Origin: Saksenaea vasiformis B4078
Lineage: Eukaryota > Mucoromycota > Mucoromycetes > Mucorales > Saksenaeaceae
NCBI GenBank assembly: GCA_000697055.1
Contig: JNDT01001818.1
Span: 310,001-374,000 of the forward strand
DNA length: 64,000 bases
Reading direction: 5' to 3'
Shown: positions 35,034 through 47,129 of the stretch, piece after piece
Layout: each line of letters opens with the position of its first letter
Numbering within the stretch: the stretch's first letter is position 1
Program-made: the position numbers and the translations under genes
Notes under the pieces: generated by a model
Databases searched by the model: none
The model's input: the letters and a program-made list of their open reading frames with translations, nothing else
What the model was told of the DNA's origin: nothing

Positions 35034-37105
35034 ATGATCATGAATAGCAATGTCAAGAAGATGGCTTCGTCTGTACTATGGGCGGAAGGTCATGAAAAAG
35101 GTGCTTTGCCTCCAGAAGTAGACAAAGAAGGAAATATCGAATACAAAGTACATAGCACCGCTGCATAATTATTTTTGCTCGCTCACGGAAGCTTTTTTTT
35201 ATAAACAGCTGAAATTGGTCGAACCTTCCCCGGAAAGGCTAGTGCACCTGATCACACAGTTAAAGTGGAGGCAGGTGTAGCTCTTCAAGGGACAATGAAA
35301 AAAGCTAAGAAGAAAAAAAAACTATTTTTATAGGTTATCGGAAGGTGACGGGGAAGCCATTTACGAGCTCGGCGTCAGTGACGATGGGACTTTTGTTGGT
35401 AGGCGTGAACAATCGAATATCCGTTTTTCTTCTTACCTTCTGCGTACCTGATCAGGATTGTCTTCCGATGACATGGCAGCCTCTCTAGAAACACTGCAGA
35501 AGATGGCGAATGCCTTGGATGCAGACATATCCGTTGCACGTGAAGTAGATATGGATCAATTAGCGCACATTGCCAAAGGACCTCCATCGAAAGAGGGTCA
35601 TAAACTGGCGGAAATCCTTGTACGCAAGCGTTCCGCAGGTGAACAACAGCGATTCACAGATATTCGGATAGCTGTCATTGGAGGATTTGGTGCAGGAAAA
35701 TCAACCTTGCTAGGACGCATTACACATGGAATCAATGACAATGGTCGAGGTCGTGGACGACTTAATATCCTACGACATCGTCATGAGATCAAATCGGGTA
35801 GAACATCATCCATTTCGCACGAAATCGCCGGGTACGATTCAGAGGGGAACCTGATCAACTACGCAACGACGGACGTATGCACGTGGGAACAAATATGTGC
35901 ACTAAGTAGCAAGATTGTCACATTCCTCGATACCTGTGGCGATTCGCGATACCTAAGGACCACGATCTCAGGTCTTACAGGCTACTCACCTGACTATGCA
36001 TGTCTTGTTATCTCTGCCACCGAAGGGTGTCTGTCTGAAATGACGCTGGAACATCTTTCTTTGGCAATCATGCTAGGCATGCGTGTCTTCGTAGTGGTGA
36101 CAAAGGTCGATACAGCGACACCCGATCAATTAAAGCGTACGCTTGATGCGTTGGGCTCCTTGGTGAAGGCGCCCGGGATGAACAAAATCCCTACGCTGGT
36201 TCAAGATACCAGCGATCTTCCACGCTGCGCAGCAAATCTCGCAGCAGGCGAACGGGAAATGCCAATCTTCTCCGTATCAAGCGTCACCGGGTCTAGCATC
36301 CATTTGCTCGAACGATTTTTTAATCTCCTACCAAAGCCGATAGCACATTCGGATGAGATCTTGGAAAAGCCTATTGAGTTCCAAGTAGAAGAAATATACG
36401 ATCTCGAAGGTAAGGAAAAACGGGTTTCCTGTGCTACAGATTAAGGGTCCTTTAGATATCGGTATTGTAGTTGGAGGCGTGTTACGCCAAGGCCGTATCA
36501 ATATCAACGATACTACCAGTGAAAGAACCTATTTCTTGGGACCGGATTCAAAAGGAAAATATATTCCAGTGGCTGTCGTATCGATTCATAGGCATCGCGT
36601 GCCTTGTCGCTATATTCATTGTGGACAGGCAGCGACACTGGCCATTGAATCACCAGAACTTACCAAACGATGGATCAAGAAGGGTATGGTTATTTTGGGA
36701 ACAGATCATCCCCAGAGTTTCGTTGAAATCAAGGCAGAGATCATTGTCCTTCATCACCCGACTGGCATCGCACTGGGAACCTGCGGCATGTTGCATTCTG
36801 GATCTGTTCGTCAACGCGCACGCGTAGTCGCCATATCTGTTTGCAAACGGACTTCTGAAACTAGTGATGACGATACTGCAAGCGGAGAAGATGCTAGCCC
36901 ATCCATCAGTGCCGCGATAGGTCATCCTTCTCCATCCGTCATCGCATCCGGCCATCAGGGCGTGTGTGTTTTCCGATGTATGGATGGGCCCGTTTACCTT
37001 CGTGTTGGAGCCCAGATTTTGTTTATGGAAGGCAAATCGAAATGTCTTGGACGCGTAACTGAACGACTACTTAAGTCCAGCGATGATGAATCGATTAGCC
37101 GATGA
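35034..37105 (+). CDS. GTPBP1: GTPBP1/2-family translational GTPase
   Basis: Proposed join 35034-35147, 35209-35276, 35334-35398, 35456-36409, 36456-37105, 616 aa (human GTPBP1 669). The family is related to EF-Tu/EF-1A; GTPBP1/2 act on stalled ribosomes and exosome-linked mRNA decay. Diagnostic blocks: WRxLSEGDGEAIYELG, VGLSSDDMAASLETLQKMA, P-loop GGFGAGKSTLLGRITHG, DNGRGRGRLNILRHRHEI, SGRTSSISHEIAGYDSEG, DTCGDSRYL (G3), VVVTKVDT (G4), SVSSVTGSSIHLL, then domain 2/3 with IGIVVGGVLRQG and EIIVLHHPTGI. Oddity: G3 has Asp where the family has the catalytic His (DLAGHxKYL). Exon 2 could instead end at 35270 with a GC-AG intron, which would give the ungapped family reading QLKWRLSEG and 614 aa. 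An ATG at 35040 is an alternative start. Confidence 0.92.
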
Positions 37106-38109
37106 TAAACGCGCTGATAATACTTTCAGCATGTTACGCATACGAGCATCACGCTATAGTAACTACATGAAACCATTGAGATAGTTCCGCAGAGCACTAG
37201 AGATAGCGGTTAGATGAACGGACAACAGACTGTCTACTGCATACACGGGTTGTGTGCGAGATGAATACCACATAAGCGTCAGTGCAAGAAATAAATTACA
37301 CCGTGAACTATGTATATCCAAAAAAGAAATGAGCAGAAAAATTGATGTTTCCAGAACGAAGGTCAGAGACATGGGTAAAATATGGATCATTCCATCTGAA
37401 TCCCAGAAGAAAATGTATTTTAACCACCCCCCATATAAGACGTTGGGGCTCCTGACATGAACTATCGATCGTAGATATAGGATTAAGGACATAACTGTCC
37501 TAGAACGCTGTCTTCTTAAAACGGTGTTCTACGCATTCACAATTCTTCTGCCGCCAAAAGGCTCTGTGCTGCAAAGTAATGTCGCTCTATGTACGACGAG
37601 AAAGTCCTCGAAAGGCATCCCCAGTTTATGAGACGAGGTTGAACATGCAGCAGAGCATCTCTCTCTATAATAAAGACCGATGCAATTAGTAGAGGCTCCA
37701 ACGTCGATTCTACGTATGCGTCTGCTTTTTCACTTCAGGTATCAACTTGAAAGCTTCCCTGCTATAAGGTCGGTGGTGGCTATTTATTGTGGGATGAAAG
37801 AGCTTGGTCCATAAAATCATCACTTGTTTTGTAGTTACATTAAAGAATCAAATGGTTTTTACTTAATAAGAGAGAAGTTCTGTCCAGTGACTAACAGGAT
37901 TGAGCTAGTATCATGATATACCAACGACACGCTGTACGTCCTCCTTTATGCAATTTCTCTTTATGTTTCCAGTGTTTCCTACGGCTATTAGGTGTTGAAT
38001 TAACTATAGTGCCCTACAGTCTACAGCAATAGAGGTCAAGTACAGGTATATATTGGTTTCTCTGTAAAAAGGTTCGGAACAGACACGCTTGGGAACGTAG
38101 TTGTTTCTT
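37106..38109. other. Spacer between convergent GTPBP1 and rhomboid genes
   Basis: One kilobase between two 3' ends. Short frames only and no recognised motifs. Confidence 0.4.
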
Positions 38110-38504
38110 TCATTTATTGCCGATCCATCGTGTTGGCGGTATCTCAATCAATGGGATTGCACCGTTCTCTCCGCCGCCCCCGTTTCGCTTCGATTTATTG
38201 ATCATCGTTCGAATATTTCGCAAAAGCGGGTACCATAAGTGCTGCTGACCATATTGCAGATACCAGAATGCAAAGCCCGCACCAGCCAGATGGGCCTAAA
38301 CGTACCGTCGGTGATGAGCTGTCCGAAGCTAAGGGAAAAGAGGAACTTACATAATGATCGAACATGCGCCAGCGCATGATAGCTCCCGCTAAATCGAACG
38401 CAACCAACGCCTGTACAGCGTACCTATAACATAAGATGCATCAGCATGTCAGACCTATCGAAACATAGCGTTTCTCTTCATCTTCTTCTCTTTGCTCTTT
38501 CTTT

Positions 38505-38549
<45 letters not shown>

Positions 38550-39486
38550 TTTACCCAATCTGGATCGGTATAAAAGGAAGGAACACAATACAGACGCTCG
38601 CTGTTGGGTACAAGGCTGCTGTTCCAGCCAAACAGCCATAAATGGCACCGCTAGCGCCAAGCGATGGAAGTAGTGGGCGATATCGTCTCATCAGTAAGCT
38701 GAGAACATGGCTGACAACGTTGGCACCCACACCAGTTGACAAATAAACAGCCAGGAACTGTTCCCGTCCCAGATAGTCATGCAGCGTCTTGCCAAAGGAC
38801 CATAGACCGACCATATTCAGAGTAAGATGAAAAAACTCCTGGTGAGAGAAACAGCTTGTAAGTAGTGTAATGGAACGACCTGAACCTGGATGATGACAGA
38901 ACCAGCGATTCATAAAAGGCCTCCATCGCTTAATTTGCCAACATGCAAATACAAGCGTATTTAATGCAATAAGCGCTGTCATTGTCCGCTCGGCTTCGGT
39001 CAGGACTACGTATTTTTGTGCAAGGATCCATAATCCTCGCTTCACTTCGGCAGGCAGTAATCGGACGCTTTCAATCCTCTGCATATATTTTTGCCATCGT
39101 GCGATCAAAATCCGCTGCTTTTCCATCACGATTTCTCGCTGCTCTCGCATAATCTCAGCCTGCAACGTGTCTGCGTCGTGAAGGAAGCTTCTAGTGCGTT
39201 GACGGACTCGTGCGAGACGCTGTCGAAGTGTATCTTGTTTCCGTGCATGCACATAACCAGCACCGACAAAGGCACAACCACTCACGCTTAACCCAAAAAG
39301 GACAGGTAAGAGATATCTCCTCTTTACAGTGCCAAGATCATCATTCTTTGTCGGAGCCCATCGCTGCTTGAGCGGGGACGAAAGGGAAGAGAATGAAGGA
39401 GTAGAAGAAAATTGCAACCTGGAAACAACAAGCTGATGTCTCAACAAAGGCATGGAACGTGGATGTAGTTTGGACATACGCAACAT
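38110..39486 (-). CDS. PCP1: Mitochondrial rhomboid protease (PARL/Pcp1-like)
   Basis: Proposed exons in transcript order: 39486-38555, 38423-38351, 38295-38110, 396 aa. An in-frame ATG at 39585 would make 429 aa. Pcp1/PARL is a serine protease of the inner mitochondrial membrane that processes proteins such as Mgm1/OPA1. The start at 39486 gives a basic, Ser/Leu/Arg-rich presequence-like N-terminus. Then come a first TM (YLLPVLFGLSVSGCAFVGA), an Arg-rich coiled segment, and the rhomboid core. The core has FSHQEFFHLTLNMVGLWSFG (HxxxN region), VYLSTGVGANVVSHV, LGASGAIYGCLAGTA with catalytic Ser in GASG, and HLAGAGFAFWYLQYG with the catalytic His. The first intron starts with a T-run and a long TC microsatellite. 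Assignment is firm; substrate is inferred. Confidence 0.92.
38509..38540. repeat. TC dinucleotide microsatellite in the rhomboid intron
   Basis: About 16 TC units followed by a 12-base T run, directly next to the donor of intron 1 of the rhomboid gene (reads as GA on the coding strand). Probably length-variable. Confidence 0.9.
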
Positions 39487-39752
39487 GACGCAGGAATAAA
39501 ATAAAAATGTGCGCACAATAGAGCGTGGAAGACCCGGAGCCGGATCACATGTCCCAGCGGCCCCTGATGTTAAGTTATCAGACAAAATCTTTGCAATTTT
39601 GCCTGGCCACCCTCATATGACAAGTTAAATGTATATATATTCTCTCTGAACATGTTCATACGTTTTAGAGTACGATATATATGTAGTTTATTCTTAGTTT
39701 TTATCACTCCATAAGGTACCGATTAGGTTCATTGCACCAGCGATGTATCTAT

Positions 39753-40941
39753 TTATTTACCAAACACTTTACCCAATACACTCTTCATGCCACTATCCAT
39801 GCTTGATAACACCTCCTTTCCTGAAGTTTTGTCAGCAGCCACTTCACGATCCACACGGGCTCTTTGTTTGAACGTTCGTCGGATTTCGCTGTCCCCTTCA
39901 GCTTCTTGACCACGTTTACGTTTCTTCTCTTCCATGCTTTTATACATCTTGGATCGCTCCACGTTCTGGATATAAGCCTTGTTTTCTCGTTGCGATTGTG
40001 CAATCTCGTTACGAAGCCGTTGTTGGCGCGCCTTTTGTTCATAGGCTAAATATTACAGGTTAGTTGTTGATTTTTAACTGTCCACCCCGCTTCTTACCCA
40101 TTTGCTCTGTCAAATGATTCCACTTGAATTTGGGTAAATATTTGATATTCCACATATCATGGTAATACCGATCGCCCCGTTTTCCACCTTAGATCCTAAG
40201 TTAGCCGACGCTGCACTCCGTCATATAAAGATGCTTACCAATTTGTCTCAGATTCAAATGCTCTGCTAAAGCCTTTGCCTTCTTCTTGTCTTTAAACTCC
40301 ACCCATGCTTCTGTGTAATTTATGCGTCTATCCTTGCCATACTTTTTTCGTCGAGCTGTGATCTTTGGATCTAATCGTAGTAATAATAAGTCAAAGCAAG
40401 AAAAAGGAAGTATATATACTTTACCTTCTGGTGCACAGTATAGTCGTCCAATTTCGGCGTACTTGCTCAGTAGCGCCTTCAGACGGCGTGGCTTCATGAA
40501 CGGAGGAACTCTGGAAAGATAGCATACACCCGTCTTTTTTTGCTCTTTCTCAAACTTCTCAAGTTCCTCAGGGGTTAATTTGCTAAGCTTCTTCTTCTTT
40601 GTCTTCTTCATGTCGGATTTCTTTTCCGCTGCTGTAGTTTCCTGCACCTCCTTCGCTGAACTAACACTCTCGTTATCGTCATCCTCCTCAACCTCAGAGG
40701 TGTTTGCGGCATTTTCCTCTTCTTCCGATTCGAAAGCAGCTGCTTCATTCTCTTCCTCTTCACTTTCGGATCCAGAATCTGATCTTTCGGAATCAGTGCC
40801 GCTCAAAGGCTTCTTAGTTCGGGAGCGAAACGTGGTAAATCGACGATCCTCCTCTTCCTCCTCTTCTTCAACTGACTGGTCGTCATTGTCTTCTTCGAAA
40901 CCGAACAAGTTCTTTTTCTGCTCTTCCTCCTCAATACCCAT
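39753..40941 (-). CDS. ESF2: Esf2/ABT1, small-subunit processome RRM protein
   Basis: Proposed exons in transcript order: 40941-40425, 40370-40239, 40187-40098, 40045-39753, 343 aa. Esf2 acts in the SSU processome: it stimulates the helicase Dbp8 and is needed for 18S rRNA processing. The first 130 residues are acidic and Ser/Glu-rich, then Lys-rich (KKTKKKKLSKL). The RRM-like domain starts TGVCYLSRVPPFMKPRRLK, continues GRLYCAPEDPKITARRKKYG, NYTEAWVEFKDKKKAKALA, and YYHDMWNIKYLPKFKWNHL, a classic Esf2/ABT1 block. The C-terminus has the long basic helix AYEQKARQQRLRNEIAQSQ followed by NVERSKM. It lies about 6 kb from ECM16, another SSU-processome factor on the same strand. Confidence 0.94.
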
Positions 40942-41807
40942 GTGATCAATGTGCAGATCTGTCTTGCTCTCAAAGCGGCACGAAAAAAGTGTGGCGTGCG
41001 CGAAAGTCAGTCACAGCCTTGTCCTGACAGCGGGGAAAAGCTGCCATCATCGTAGCTTATCAACTATCTTCGCCTATAAACTTCCATTTTAACATATTGT
41101 TTTAGGTATCTTACGGGCATAGCTTTAGTCATTCTCATAAGATCAGATGTGGATAGTCTCACTCGGACGCTCTTTCGATAAGAAGTTGACAACTTATGCT
41201 TTTTCCTTGACATCGGAGTTGAATTATGGCGTACCCCGAGAGCACAACTTCACTCGCACACAGTTATTTACACAATTTTTGCCATGTGATAGTGAAGATG
41301 GCTCAATTTATACCGGTACGCTAATTAGGCAATAGCAACAAATGAAAGCTACGAAGCATGCAAGTATCGTCATTGCTAGGTACGCCAGGAAATCGAAGGC
41401 TGGTGACGATAGCAAGGACTGAACTCTACTGTTACACTAGATGATGCCCATACTGCGGAGGCGATCGTATGCAGGCACTCGCTGCATGTCTTGCTAAGGA
41501 GCCGTATAAAAGAGCTGTTTGCAACCGGGTTAGTTCATTAACCGCAGAAACAAGTCGTTCAGTATTGGATCACCTACAGTATAGAGACTAAACCCAAAAC
41601 TTAGGCGAGTCAGCCACAACAGCCTGTTGGTTTGCCCATCGTATGTTCATTTTCACACTATAAATGTCTCTGGTACTAAACAGGGAATTGGTTCATGCCA
41701 ACAAGCATTGACACATAAGAAGTGATAAATGTACATGAAAATGATATATATTGACTATACAACAAGGCTAGTTACGAATATAATTTCCCAAGCAGGTGGT
41801 CTGTTCG
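40942..41807. other. Spacer between ESF2 and the Nab3-like gene
   Basis: Short overlapping frames and no motif. It should include the ESF2 promoter and the Nab3-like 3' end. Confidence 0.4.
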
Positions 41808-44800
41808 TTATTGGCGACCGTCATCTCCCTTGCCATTGGAATTCTGCTTGTGCTGAGACAGTAATTTACCTAGAAAATCAGTTACATTTTGGGAGATATT
41901 CTGCTGTTGCGAACTAGTATCATTGGCAGGCAACTCAGAATGGGTGTTCTGGTGTTGTGAAGAATGGGTGGGAGGCATATTAGCCGCAACAAGACTCTGT
42001 GCAATAAGCTGTGCGTTAAGACCATTCAACCCCCCTAGGATACCAGCATTCAGTCCATTGAACTGTGGGTGCTGAGCTGCAAAGGCTGCAGCAAGTGGAT
42101 TATGGGAACTATTGTTGCTTCCTGCAATTATTGCTGCAAGCAGCTGCTGCACAGCAGCATTGCCAGCAGGGGGAACAGCAGAAGCGGTGTTTACGGGTGG
42201 TTGGGTGGGAGCAATATTTGCATGGTGGGTAGCATTCTGCGCAAGATTGAGTAGGGCAGCCAAAGTATTAATATCAACATTGGCAGTGGCGGAGGCACCA
42301 TTAGGGTGGACAGGTGGTGGGCCGTAGGGCGGAATAGGAGGAGGAGGAACAGCAGTAGCAGCGGTAGCAGGTGGGATGGGTAGCCCATAAAGCATCGCAG
42401 GAGGCACAGGAGGCATTGGCGGGACTGCACTGGGTGGGCGACCTCCATGGCTATAAGACTGTGTCAACATCATTGACTGTGGGGTAGGAGTAAAGTCGTG
42501 GTGGGATCGCTGAACAATGATGATGGCATCTGCAACTGATATATCTTCGTATTCTATCCCAGTAAAAAACACAGTTTAGTGCGTTGCTATCTGGAAAGCA
42601 TGCGTTACAACATACCGTCAAATCGAATGTTACTTGAACCTTTCTCCGGGTCTCGCTCAAACACTTGTAGATAGACTTTGTTCTTCGTATCATCACCATG
42701 CTCAACCATCAGAATGGCCTTTACACCTTCTGTAATCATTTGCTTCACCACAGCGTCTCGAGTAGTTCTTCCGTATCGCAAAAATAAGGTGTGAATAGAT
42801 ATGGCCTGAGCCTTGAAAGAGTCCTCGATAAATTTTACAAAACCGCGGTTCACTTCGCCCCATGCAATCGTCTGAACGGTAGGCACGTCTTTACCGTAAC
42901 GTCTAGGAAGTTGGAGAGTCTCATCCTCCGTTTTCACGCTAGCTGCACCGTAGGGTGGTCGGGACCGATCTACTACTGGACTTCGTGTTCTGCTGTGATC
43001 GGCTATAACGGGTGATTTCTTGGTAACTCTTCTCGGGCTAAGCTCCCGTTCGTCACGACGGGGTTTCGGTTCATCTCGGGCGCGTGTGTTACCCTTGTTA
43101 TCTTCCGTTCGGGAGTCTCCGCGATCGCCATAGTAAGGCCTTCTACTGCCGAGGCGCTGATCGATGGAAGGTCTGAAGTCATCTGCCTTGGTAGTGGTAT
43201 AACTGCGAGAACCATTATCAAATTGATGGTATTCATCTTGATAAGTTGTATTTGATCCGTATTCGTTGTCATCTACTGATAGATCCCGTCCCGGTTCATT
43301 GGGATACCATCGTCTTTCATAAGTAGGATAAGGATAGTCTGGATCGGTATTGGGGTAACCTGTGTTCTGTTGGTCCCATTCGACTGTAACTGGTCTACTA
43401 TTATCATACTGTGTGTCTTGATTGTAACTGTCTGAGGAAGCATTGTCGTGGTAACCACCGTAGACATTCTGCTCAGGTACTCTTCGTCCTACAATAACCA
43501 TGTTCCGCGGATTGTCGCTTGATCGATCTTCTCGATCGGTCCGATCACTTCGGCTGTGTCTGTCATAACGGTCCTTGTTTGCATGGTCATCGCGTTGTCG
43601 AGGTTGGTCACCTTTTCGTTCCCTCGAAGGAGCTCGTCTGGAACTGCGTGATTCTGACTCCCGCGAAGAGAATGGCTTATTTCGACACACCTCCAGGTCT
43701 GTGAGGTTAAGATGATCGATGGAACAATTGAACAATGGCAAAATAATACAGAGGGTAAGGTTTGATTAGCAATTGAGCAATCGGGCTCCCATTCCCTTCT
43801 TTTTGTATAATGCAATTCCTTTAGACATCATCCAGGGTCTGTGAATATTATGATACCAAGCTCCATCACCTAGATAGAGCCGAACTATATACATATACTA
43901 ATCTTCTAGCCACGGTGAATGCAAAGAAAAAAGACGAAGATGCAATCACCAGTACTAGAACAGACAACCTCTTACATCCATAGACTCGCCAGTCTACGTG
44001 TATGTATATATAAAGGAAAGATAAAAAATCATACGTACCTAAAACAAATCCTTTAAAAGTTCGACCTTTTTCGGACCGTACCGCTTTGGCGCAGGTGTCT
44101 GAGTTTTGGAACTGAACAAATCCGTAATTGCCCTTCAAGCTCACTTCCAAAACCTCTCCATATTTTTCGAAATAATGTGAAAGGTCATATCTCCTGATAT
44201 GTGGAGGCAACCTTCGTATAAACATTCGTGAATCTGATGGGAGATCTTTCCAGTCTAAAGTTTTCCTTTGCTGTGTGTGCGCGATATCAGTCCTCCGCAC
44301 GTCTTTTGTCGACCTGGTTACATTTGGTAAGAGCGACAATGATGACGGCGTAGCTGCAGGTGCGGATGGTTTTGATTCCTTAAAATGTATATTTTTGGGT
44401 TCTTCTTCTCGTGGTGGAGTAGTTGGGGCGTTGTTTTCAGAAGACGGGGAATGGTTTTCGTTGTTCTCGTGGAATGAACTTTTCTGGACCAAGGAACGTC
44501 CGTTCCCAATATTTTGACGCTTTTGTGGCATATGTTCACCGTTTTCTGGCAACTCTCTTCCTTTTTTCATGCCAGAGCGGTTCATCATTGTTAAGCTTGT
44601 GTTCACGTTACTGGGGATTCCTGATCGAGCGATGAAAGGCACAGAAGCTTGTTCTTGGTTCACTTCTGCATCAGAGTTACCAGAGAACAATATTGATAAA
44701 AATCTTCCGCATGTGAAGGTTTAGTGGTTTACCTAAGTTGCTTTCTGAATTTGGTTGTTGCAATGTCATGAATTTAGACTCACACGAAGGCAAAAGATCC

Positions 44801-44932
44801 CTTCCAAGTCCAGACAAGTGTGTCCAAGCCACCGCACACGGAAATTTCGCCGCCAGTATTCGGCGTGGCTTTGAGGACACTGGCAAGCCGATTTGAGGCT
44901 GTATTCGCTCTTCCCAACATTTTTTAACGTAC
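41808..44932 (-). CDS. NAB3: Nab3-like RNA-binding protein (RRM, nuclear RNA termination/decay)
   Basis: Proposed exons in transcript order: 44932-44733, 44665-44039, 43698-42616, 42553-41808; the 5' end is not resolved, as the first listed exon starts mid-codon. In yeast Nab3 works with Nrd1 and Sen1 in termination of non-coding Pol II transcripts. The RRM reads SRMFIRRLPPHIRRYDLSHY, YGEVLEVSLKGNYGFVQFQN, FKGFVLDLEVCRNKP, which parallels Nab3 (RLFIGNLP, NAFGFIQF, LILEVSSS). An SR/RD-rich stretch (about 170 residues) follows. Next is the Nab3-type second domain: AISIHTLFLRYGRTTRDAVV, GVKAILMVEH, IRFDEYEDISVADAI. The C-terminal third is Pro/Ala/Gln/Asn-rich with a final DFLGKLLSQHKQ helix. The upstream exon (CWEERIQPQIG...) is in phase, but I do not recognise its domain. 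Best match is Nab3; NCOA5-like is the alternative. Confidence 0.78.
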
Positions 44933-45792
44933 CTATTGCAAATTAGTGAGAAAAGGATGCGAATGATAGAAGAGGGATGAAAGCAACTTGTTGGTATAAG
45001 TTGAAAGTAGATAAAATGAGTAAGGACCAAAGAGGTTATCTTTGCCAGATGACCATTTTTACCTCAATTTTGATAAAAAGGCGTACTAAATAGCAGAAAA
45101 TATGAAAGCAAATATCATATTACTCCTTTTCCCTCGGAAGAAAGGTGATTTAGGTATAGAATAGCACAGTTACACCGTTATCAATTATTATATATTGACG
45201 CAAAATGCTAATGTATAAGTCTTACTGAATCAGGTCAAACGGTTGCCTAAAATACAACTGGACAAACCTTGACTGATCTGGTGATTTAGGCTTTAAGACT
45301 GCTTTTCTCCTGGCGCGATTCAACTTTGGACACTCACATATATATATATATATCTTGCAGGTAGTGGTGACGATTACCACGGTTGAGCGCGATGGCAGAT
45401 TACAACGTCAAAACTCGAGGCATTGAAGGAAAGAGAAGAATTGAGACAAGCAAAGATAGAAGGACGATATACAGCAAGTACTGCTGTGACACGAAGAACC
45501 TTATGACCCACAACGATAAACGAGTTAGAGTGCGTGCCACTATCCTAAGTTGTAAATATTCCCAGCTAAGAAGATAAAGGGCTACCTTCCCTTGTCTTTG
45601 TACTAGACAGTCCGCACAAGTGGTTAGAGGATATGGCCTTGTAAAGCATTCCATCAATCTGCGACATTGAGAATACTTTTTTACAGCATAGTGAGTGAGG
45701 GGTTTGAATCGAGAGCTAAGCCGATATTCCGCTGTACAACCAACGCATTGTATATAAAGTGGAGTAGTATCTTGTGACAATGGTCCAACATC
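44933..45792. other. Spacer with an AT microsatellite
   Basis: The upstream exon(s) of the Nab3-like gene probably lie at 44940-45180. An AT dinucleotide run is at 45341-45353. No gene is recognised in the rest. Confidence 0.35.
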
Positions 45793-46446
45793 ATGGGAAA
45801 CTGGAACGCTTTACTGGAAAAATGCAGTCGGGAGAACAGGATTAAAGAGCCTTTCGGAAGATGCATCCACAGAATTGATGAGGAATACATCATAAAAATA
45901 TCAAACAGCGAAGTTGATGAAGTGTATGCATCCGTTACGAAGGAAGACATCGGCATAAACGACCTGCACACGCGAGATGACAATGAAACAATGATACTCG
46001 AGCAGCTTACTGGAATATTACCTGTACCTAAAATATATTATAGATCGCGGTCATGGACATCTCCTCAAGAGAACTTTTGCGTTTTGGAATGTATCAAAGG
46101 AGCCACTCTTATGGATTCTTGGAAGACATTGACTCCTAAAGAAATTGAGGACATAAAAGAACAGACTCGTAATTATATACGACTGATGATGACGCTAAAC
46201 ATCACAACAATTCCCGTGAAGTTACGGTCGCAGTACCTCAGTTCTGCCACCGAGGGCGAACTAAAATTTGTCCACATCGATTTGAACCCGAGCAATATCA
46301 TCATCAAGGACAAGAAGATCCAGGCAATCATCGATTGGGAATTTGCAGGTTATTACAACATCAAATCTATCTCTGAAACCCACATGGCTATGTGCAACCG
46401 TCCATTTTGTTGGTTCAAGGAATGGGCAGACTTGTATGAAATTTGA
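45793..46446 (+). CDS. APH-like (aminoglycoside/choline kinase-fold) phosphotransferase
   Basis: An intronless frame of 217 aa. The fold marks are the Brenner motif HIDLNPSNIII (HxDxxxxN) and the metal-binding AIIDWEFAGYY (DWE in place of DFG). Upstream, YIIKIS supplies a likely ATP-site lysine, MILEQLTGILPVPKIYY is the usual APH beta4/linker with the conserved Glu, and NFCVLECIKGATLMDSW is the hinge with the family ExIxG pattern. The C-terminal helical lobe is short compared with typical 300-350 aa APH proteins, so it is compact or truncated at the end. Substrate unknown: fungi carry many APH-fold proteins that are not antibiotic-resistance enzymes. A T/A-rich promoter-like region precedes it. 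Confidence 0.8.
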   Translation: MGNWNALLEKCSRENRIKEPFGRCIHRIDEEYIIKISNSEVDEVYASVTKEDIGINDLHTRDDNETMILEQLTGILPVPKIYYRSRSWTSPQENFCVLECIKGATLMDSWKTLTPKEIEDIKEQTRNYIRLMMTLNITTIPVKLRSQYLSSATEGELKFVHIDLNPSNIIIKDKKIQAIIDWEFAGYYNIKSISETHMAMCNRPFCWFKEWADLYEI

Positions 46447-47129
46447 CCGTAATTTCGCGTCTTTATGGACGCAGGATTTATTTGCAGTATATGGAGCGCT
46501 TCAATAACTGCGAAGTGATCCTATCATGATCATAATGTTTCATCGGTTCGCACCATAAAGGAAAATTGTATTTGCTCCAAACGGCTATACTGTCTTCTCT
46601 CTCCCCCAGCAGAATCCCAATCCTTTGTTCTTGGCTTCTGTTTCGTTACCTGCAGATCAGCACCTAATCTTTCTATCATTGCGTGAAAACGATTCGCCGT
46701 GCAACTTCCACTTTTTTTCTTCGCACAAATTTTGTAGGTAGAATATGTCTTACCCGGACCACTTATCGTTTGCCGTATTCATGGCTCTTCTGTATCATAG
46801 TCCTTTTTAAGTTTAAATAGTATCTCAAAGTTTTGCTAGATGCTTCAAAAATGCAATTTTTTGATTATGGCAGCACCAAATTCTATGTGCTATTAATCGC
46901 TTTCTACAGTTAGGCTAGAAAATTTGCTCTATTTACAAATGAAAGTACTACATGCACATTATCCATCGTGTGCCATCTCGGCGCTGTTCTACTTGGATAG
47001 GAGGAAGTGGCCAGGATTTGGGGCCAAAACTTGGAACCACGTAAACAAGTTTCCTGTCCTTCTTTTCATTAAGGAACCTTAAGAAAAGTTGAGTATGAGT
47101 ATCAGTTTGCATATATAAAATGGGGAGTC
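46447..47129. other. Spacer between convergent APH-like and ECM16 genes
   Basis: Mostly the two 3' flanks. No recognised gene. Confidence 0.4.

Noticed and set aside
43866..44038. C-terminal extension of the RRM exon of the Nab3-like gene
   Set aside because: A GTACGT donor at 44038 removes it, and the next exon restores the RRM beta4 strand.
44665..44690. ATG at 44690 as the start of the Nab3-like protein
   Set aside because: It lies in an intron: the upstream exon ending QQPNSESNL splices in phase to EVNQEQASVP.
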